Below, piece after piece: positions 62,152-64,000 of a stretch of 64,000 bases of DNA. How positions within the stretch are numbered: the stretch's first letter is position 1; each line of letters begins with the position of its first letter. The DNA is from Actinoplanes philippinensis (lineage in GTDB: Bacteria > Actinomycetota > Actinomycetes > Mycobacteriales > Micromonosporaceae), in the NCBI RefSeq assembly GCF_900113015.1, contig NZ_FONV01000003.1, positions 62,001 through 126,000 on the forward strand. The letters run 5' to 3'. The notes beneath the pieces were generated by a model that worked only from the letters and a program-made list of their open reading frames with translations, searched no databases and was not told the origin of the DNA. Both the position numbers and the translations under genes were made by a program.

Positions 62152-63780
62152 TCAGCGGCCGCGCTGCGTGCGGTACCGCTTGATCAGCGCGTTGGTCGAC
62201 GAGTCGGCGTCGTCGGCGGGCGTCTCGGTGGAGGTCAGCTTGGGCGCGAGCTGGTTGGCCATCACCTTGCCGAGCTCCACACCCCACTGATCGAACGAGT
62301 TGATCTCCCAGATCACGCCCTGGGTGAACGTGATGTGTTCATACAGCGCGACCAGCTGGCCGAACGTCGCCGGGGTGAGCCGTTCGGCGAGGATCGTGGT
62401 GGTCGGGTGGTTGCCCTGCATGACCCGGTGCGGCGCGACCTTGGGATCGGTGCCCTCCGCCTGGACCTGCTCCAGCGTGCGCCCGAAGGCGAGCGCGCCG
62501 GTCTGGGCCAGGAAGTTGGACATGAACAGGTCGTGCATCTCGCCGATGTCGTGGTTGGGCACGCTGAACCCGATGAAGTCGGCCGGGATCAGCTTGGTGC
62601 CCTGGTGGATCAGCTGGTAGAAGGCGTGCTGGCCGTTGGTGCCGGGCTCGCCCCAGAAGACCTCGCCGGTCTGGAAGGTGGCCGGCTCACCCGACAGGCG
62701 CACCGACTTGCCGTTGCTCTCCATGGTGAGCTGCTGGAGGTAGGCGGCGAACCGGTGCAGATACTGCGCGTAGGGCAGGACGGCGTGCGACTGCGCGCCG
62801 AGGAACGTGTCATACCAGACGTTGATCAGGCCGAGCAGCGCCGGCACGTTGCGCTCGATCGGGGTGCTGCGGAAGTGCTCGTCGACGGCGTGGTAGCCGG
62901 AGAGCATCTCGGCGAAGCGCTCCTTGCCGATCGCGATCATGACGGAGAGGCCGACGGCGGACGGCAGCGAGTAACGGCCACCGACCCAGTCCCAGAAGCC
63001 GAACATGTTGGCCGTGTCGATGCCGAAGTCGGCGACCTTGGACGCGTTGGTGCTGACCGCCACGAAGTGCTTGGCGACCGCGGCGTCGTCGGCCAGTTTC
63101 GCCAGCAGCCAGGAGCGGGCCTCCTTGGCGTTGGTCAGCGTCTCCTGGGTGGTGAAGGTCTTGGACACCACGATGAACAGCGTCGTCGCCGGGTCGAGGT
63201 CACGGGTCTTCTCGAACAGGTCGGTGGGGTCGATGTTCGAGACGAACCGGCACTCGATGTCGCGCTGGGAGAAGTCCTTGAGCGCCTCGTAGGCCATGAC
63301 CGGGCCCAGGTCGGAGCCACCGATGCCGATGTTGACGATCGTCCGGATGCGCTCGCCGGTGTGGCCCCGCCACTCCCCCGAGCGCACCTTGTCGGCGAAG
63401 GCGCCCATCTTGTCGAGGACCTCGTGCACGTCGGCCACGACGTCCTGGCCGTCGACGACCAGCGATGCCTCGCGCGGCAGGCGCAGCGCGGTGTGCAGGA
63501 CGGCCCGGTCCTCGGTGATGTTGATGTGCTCGCCGGAGAACATGCCGGTGATCTTCTCGCTGAGCCTGGCCCGCTGCGCCAGCGCGAACAGGGCGGTCAG
63601 CACCTCGTCGGTCACCAGGTTCTTGCTGTAGTCCACATAGAGCCCGGCGACCTCGGCGGCGTAGCGCTCGCCCCGCTGTGGGTCGCTGCCGAACAGGTCG
63701 CGCAGGTGCACCGCGGCGAACTTCTCGGCCAGCCCCTGCAGGGTCTGCCACTCGGCGCTGTCGGAAACGTGTTCGCTCAT
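62152..63780 (-). CDS. pgi: Glucose-6-phosphate isomerase
   Basis: The 542-residue enzyme interconverts glucose 6-phosphate and fructose 6-phosphate in glycolysis and gluconeogenesis. Both family signatures are readable: [11 protein letters not shown] near residue 150, [10 protein letters not shown], then [13 protein letters not shown] and, at the C-terminal side, the second signature around [13 protein letters not shown]. The catalytic Glu and His lie in the conserved [13 protein letters not shown] block. Length is normal for the family. ATG 63780 with GGAGTGGGAGAG upstream; the GTG at 63789 is not needed. Cytosolic, housekeeping, with strong codon bias. Confidence 0.97.
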   Translation of the reverse strand: MSEHVSDSAEWQTLQGLAEKFAAVHLRDLFGSDPQRGERYAAEVAGLYVDYSKNLVTDEVLTALFALAQRARLSEKITGMFSGEHINITEDRAVLHTALRLPREASLVVDGQDVVADVHEVLDKMGAFADKVRSGEWRGHTGERIRTIVNIGIGGSDLGPVMAYEALKDFSQRDIECRFVSNIDPTDLFEKTRDLDPATTLFIVVSKTFTTQETLTNAKEARSWLLAKLADDAAVAKHFVAVSTNASKVADFGIDTANMFGFWDWVGGRYSLPSAVGLSVMIAIGKERFAEMLSGYHAVDEHFRSTPIERNVPALLGLINVWYDTFLGAQSHAVLPYAQYLHRFAAYLQQLTMESNGKSVRLSGEPATFQTGEVFWGEPGTNGQHAFYQLIHQGTKLIPADFIGFSVPNHDIGEMHDLFMSNFLAQTGALAFGRTLEQVQAEGTDPKVAPHRVMQGNHPTTTILAERLTPATFGQLVALYEHITFTQGVIWEINSFDQWGVELGKVMANQLAPKLTSTETPADDADSSTNALIKRYRTQRGR

Positions 63781-63876
63781 CTCTCCCACTCCGAACCTGG
63801 ACGACGCACAAATCGTGGCACGATCCGGTGCCCGGCACCCGCGAACCGGCCGCTCGGTCGTGTCCTGTCCGCGAGG

Positions 63877-64000
63877 TTAGTCCTCCGGACCACCCGATGC
63901 GGCTCCGGTGTCCTTCTTCTCACTTCCGTGAACCCGATACCCGTCCGCGGCCCGTCCATACCCGGCTTCCGCCACCGTCAGGACACTCGTCGGCGCCTTG
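63877..64000 (-). CDS. Possible 3' end of a further gene (partial)
   Basis: On the minus strand a frame enters from beyond the window and runs to a TAA at 63879-63877, giving ~40 residues that end T-V-A-E-A-G-Y-G-R-A-A-D-G-Y-R-V-H-G-S-E-K-K-D-T-G. The composition is plausible for a protein tail, but third-position G+C is only moderate and the piece is short. If real, its stop lies 97 bp upstream of the pgi start, in the same direction. No function can be given. Confidence 0.3.
   Translation of the reverse strand, partial: KAPTSVLTVAEAGYGRAADGYRVHGSEKKDTGAASGGPED

Overview
The window is about 64 kb of very GC-rich DNA (roughly 70% or more), with strong G/C preference at codon third positions, frequent GTG and TTG starts, many 4-bp start/stop overlaps, and actinobacterial families (MmpL-type RND exporter, Pkn-type kinase, STAS/universal stress proteins, CebR-type operator, many secreted polysaccharide-degrading enzymes). 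It looks like the chromosome of a mycelial actinomycete, most likely Micromonosporaceae (Actinoplanes-like). The genus is an inference. I found no rRNA, tRNA, CRISPR array, integrase, transposase or phage gene.

Layout. 1-8.3 kb: end of a secreted protein, an MmpL-like transporter with a ~1,350-residue disordered tail, and an SDR with an N-terminal zinc-finger-like module. 8.3-10.2 kb: a secreted Gly/His-rich protein and a 1.2-kb repeat-bearing stretch without a convincing gene. 10.2-16.4 kb (minus strand): a hypothetical protein, a coupled SNF2 helicase/SWIM pair, and a DUF5990 protein. 16.6-21.1 kb: an esterase/ATP-grasp pair followed by a GH9 cellulase with a CebR-like operator at its start. 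21.2-25.2 kb: STAS antagonist, APC transporter plus universal stress protein, and a soluble Ser/Thr kinase. 25.4-37.6 kb: a putative exopolysaccharide locus (beta-propeller glycosidase, sulfotransferase, three family-2 glycosyltransferases, two membrane proteins, two convergent GH26 glycosidases, a NodB deacetylase). 37.8-52.4 kb: mostly metabolic and hypothetical genes (ScyD/ScyE-like propeller, P-loop kinase, metallophosphoesterase, APH-like kinase, a fused asymmetric ABC exporter, an NDK-like protein, acyltransferase, barstar-like protein, two alpha/beta hydrolases). 52.5-60.2 kb: a polysaccharide-degradation block (GH18 chitinase, GGDEF protein, GH5 enzyme, a decayed MDR oxidoreductase, PL11 rhamnogalacturonan lyase). 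60.8-64 kb: AlkZ-like winged-helix protein, glucose-6-phosphate isomerase, and possibly the end of another gene.

The genes suggest a saprophyte that degrades plant and fungal polymers (cellulose, chitin, pectin, possibly mannan) and makes its own, possibly sulfated or deacetylated, polysaccharide. The most unusual feature is a set of short repeated motifs in disordered segments. Six acidic-Thr-Val-aliphatic motifs lie in the cytosolic N-terminus of the polysaccharide-locus membrane protein, and four similar sites plus eight R-P-x-(T/S)-L-x-D motifs lie in the MmpL tail. They fit what is known of actinobacterial Ser/Thr-kinase sites and FHA ligands, so a phospho-regulated envelope export system is a testable hypothesis. 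Low-complexity expansions also interrupt the SWIM and AlkZ-like proteins.

All identifications come from reading translated sequences and motifs; no database search was run.
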